From assembly GCF_010119975.1 (NCBI RefSeq), contig NZ_CP048222.1:2005501-2069500 (forward strand): DNA of 64,000 nt. Reading direction: 5' to 3'. The notes under the pieces are model-generated. The model was given only the letters and a program-made list of their open reading frames with translations. It made no database searches and was not told where the DNA came from. This DNA comes from Rhodocytophaga rosea (GTDB lineage Bacteria > Bacteroidota > Bacteroidia > Cytophagales > 172606-1). Shown here in pieces: positions 63,763 through 64,000 of the stretch (positions are counted from its first letter, which is position 1; each line of letters starts with the position of its first letter). The position numbers and the translations under genes were made by a program.

Positions 63763-64000
63763 ATGAGATTTATCTTCTCTGCCTTATTTTCGCTTTGCTT
63801 CAACAGCCTGTTAACTTGTATACCCCATACTCTTTTTGCGCAGGCGCTTGCATTGGCAGAAGCGAAAGAATGTAGAGAAAGGCAAGGATTGCCAAATTTC
63901 TTCAGGAAACTGGAGAGCCATAAACCAGTTACCATTGCCTATTTTGGAGGAAGCATTACAGAAGCTGGTAAAGGCTGGCGGGAACAATCTACCGCCTGGT
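63763..64000 (+). CDS. Secreted SGNH-hydrolase-type esterase (partial)
   Basis: 79 residues visible; the gene runs off the right edge. Signal peptide about 1-26 (SLLTCIPHTLFAQA). The catalytic block I of GDSL/SGNH hydrolases appears as IAYFGGSITEAGKGW, with Ser in the GGSIT position, and the following WREQSTAW is typical of the exported family found in Bacteroidota. Probably deacetylates polysaccharide. Confidence 0.85.
   Translation, partial: MRFIFSALFSLCFNSLLTCIPHTLFAQALALAEAKECRERQGLPNFFRKLESHKPVTIAYFGGSITEAGKGWREQSTAW

Overview
The window looks like a Bacteroidota chromosome segment, most likely Cytophagales. The evidence is proteins with C-terminal type IX secretion (T9SS) tails, TonB/ExbB/ExbD machinery, an HU-CCDC81/SPOR protein, a BT_3928-type DoxX protein, archaeal-type ProS beside GlnS, -7 elements of the TAnnTTTG kind and no consistent Shine-Dalgarno sequences. 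The species cannot be named from the sequence.

Layout. 1-1.7 kb: end of a GNAT-nitrilase fusion and a cold-shock-domain protein. 1.9-5.8 kb is accessory: a damaged IS3-type insertion sequence carrying two related 30-nt inserts, a tRNA-Leu 3' fragment with its terminator, a divergent cluster of very small genes, and decayed reading frames. 5.8-9 kb: tRNA-Leu(GAG), a lipoprotein, gpmI, a hypothetical gene and tRNA-Leu(CAA). 9-13.4 kb: ABM protein, PhoH, a secreted M43 metalloprotease, a PadR/membrane-protein pair and a GNAT. 13.5-21.9 kb: one leftward cluster (TPR protein, outer-membrane barrel, HU/SPOR protein, ExbB, ExbD, TonB-like) that reads as a cell-envelope energy-transduction and scaffold unit. 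22-29.7 kb: one 2538-residue T9SS surface protein.

30-37.7 kb: aldo/keto reductase, TSUP exporter, moaA, GNAT, SnoaL-like protein, AraC regulator and a leftward moaD-moeB-moaE operon. Together with moaA this covers part of molybdopterin synthesis; moaC, mogA and moeA are not here. 38-45.4 kb: Tat-exported Gfo/Idh/MocA oxidoreductase, proB-proA, DinB-like protein, and nfeD-floA followed by an AT-rich membrane-anchored nuclease-like gene. 45.5-52.3 kb: DUF2264 protein, proS, a frameshifted lipoprotein gene, a FadL/OmpP1-like porin and aroK. 52.4-58.3 kb: a lone oligopeptide-type ABC permease, BT_3928-type protein, small membrane and secreted proteins, and an AlaA-like aminotransferase. 58.7-64 kb: glnS, a half-length substrate-binding lipoprotein overlapping a CDF transporter, an NmrA-like reductase and the start of an SGNH-hydrolase gene.

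The least ordinary signals are the paired, inverted 30-nt hairpin-like inserts inside one IS copy, intergenic spacers built from short repeated words that fold into inverted repeats, the micro-gene cluster near 4 kb, the TM/coiled-coil/nuclease protein behind floA, and the lobe-1-only binding protein coupled to a CDF transporter. No CRISPR array, rRNA or complete prophage is visible. All functional calls rest on reading motifs by eye; no database search was run.
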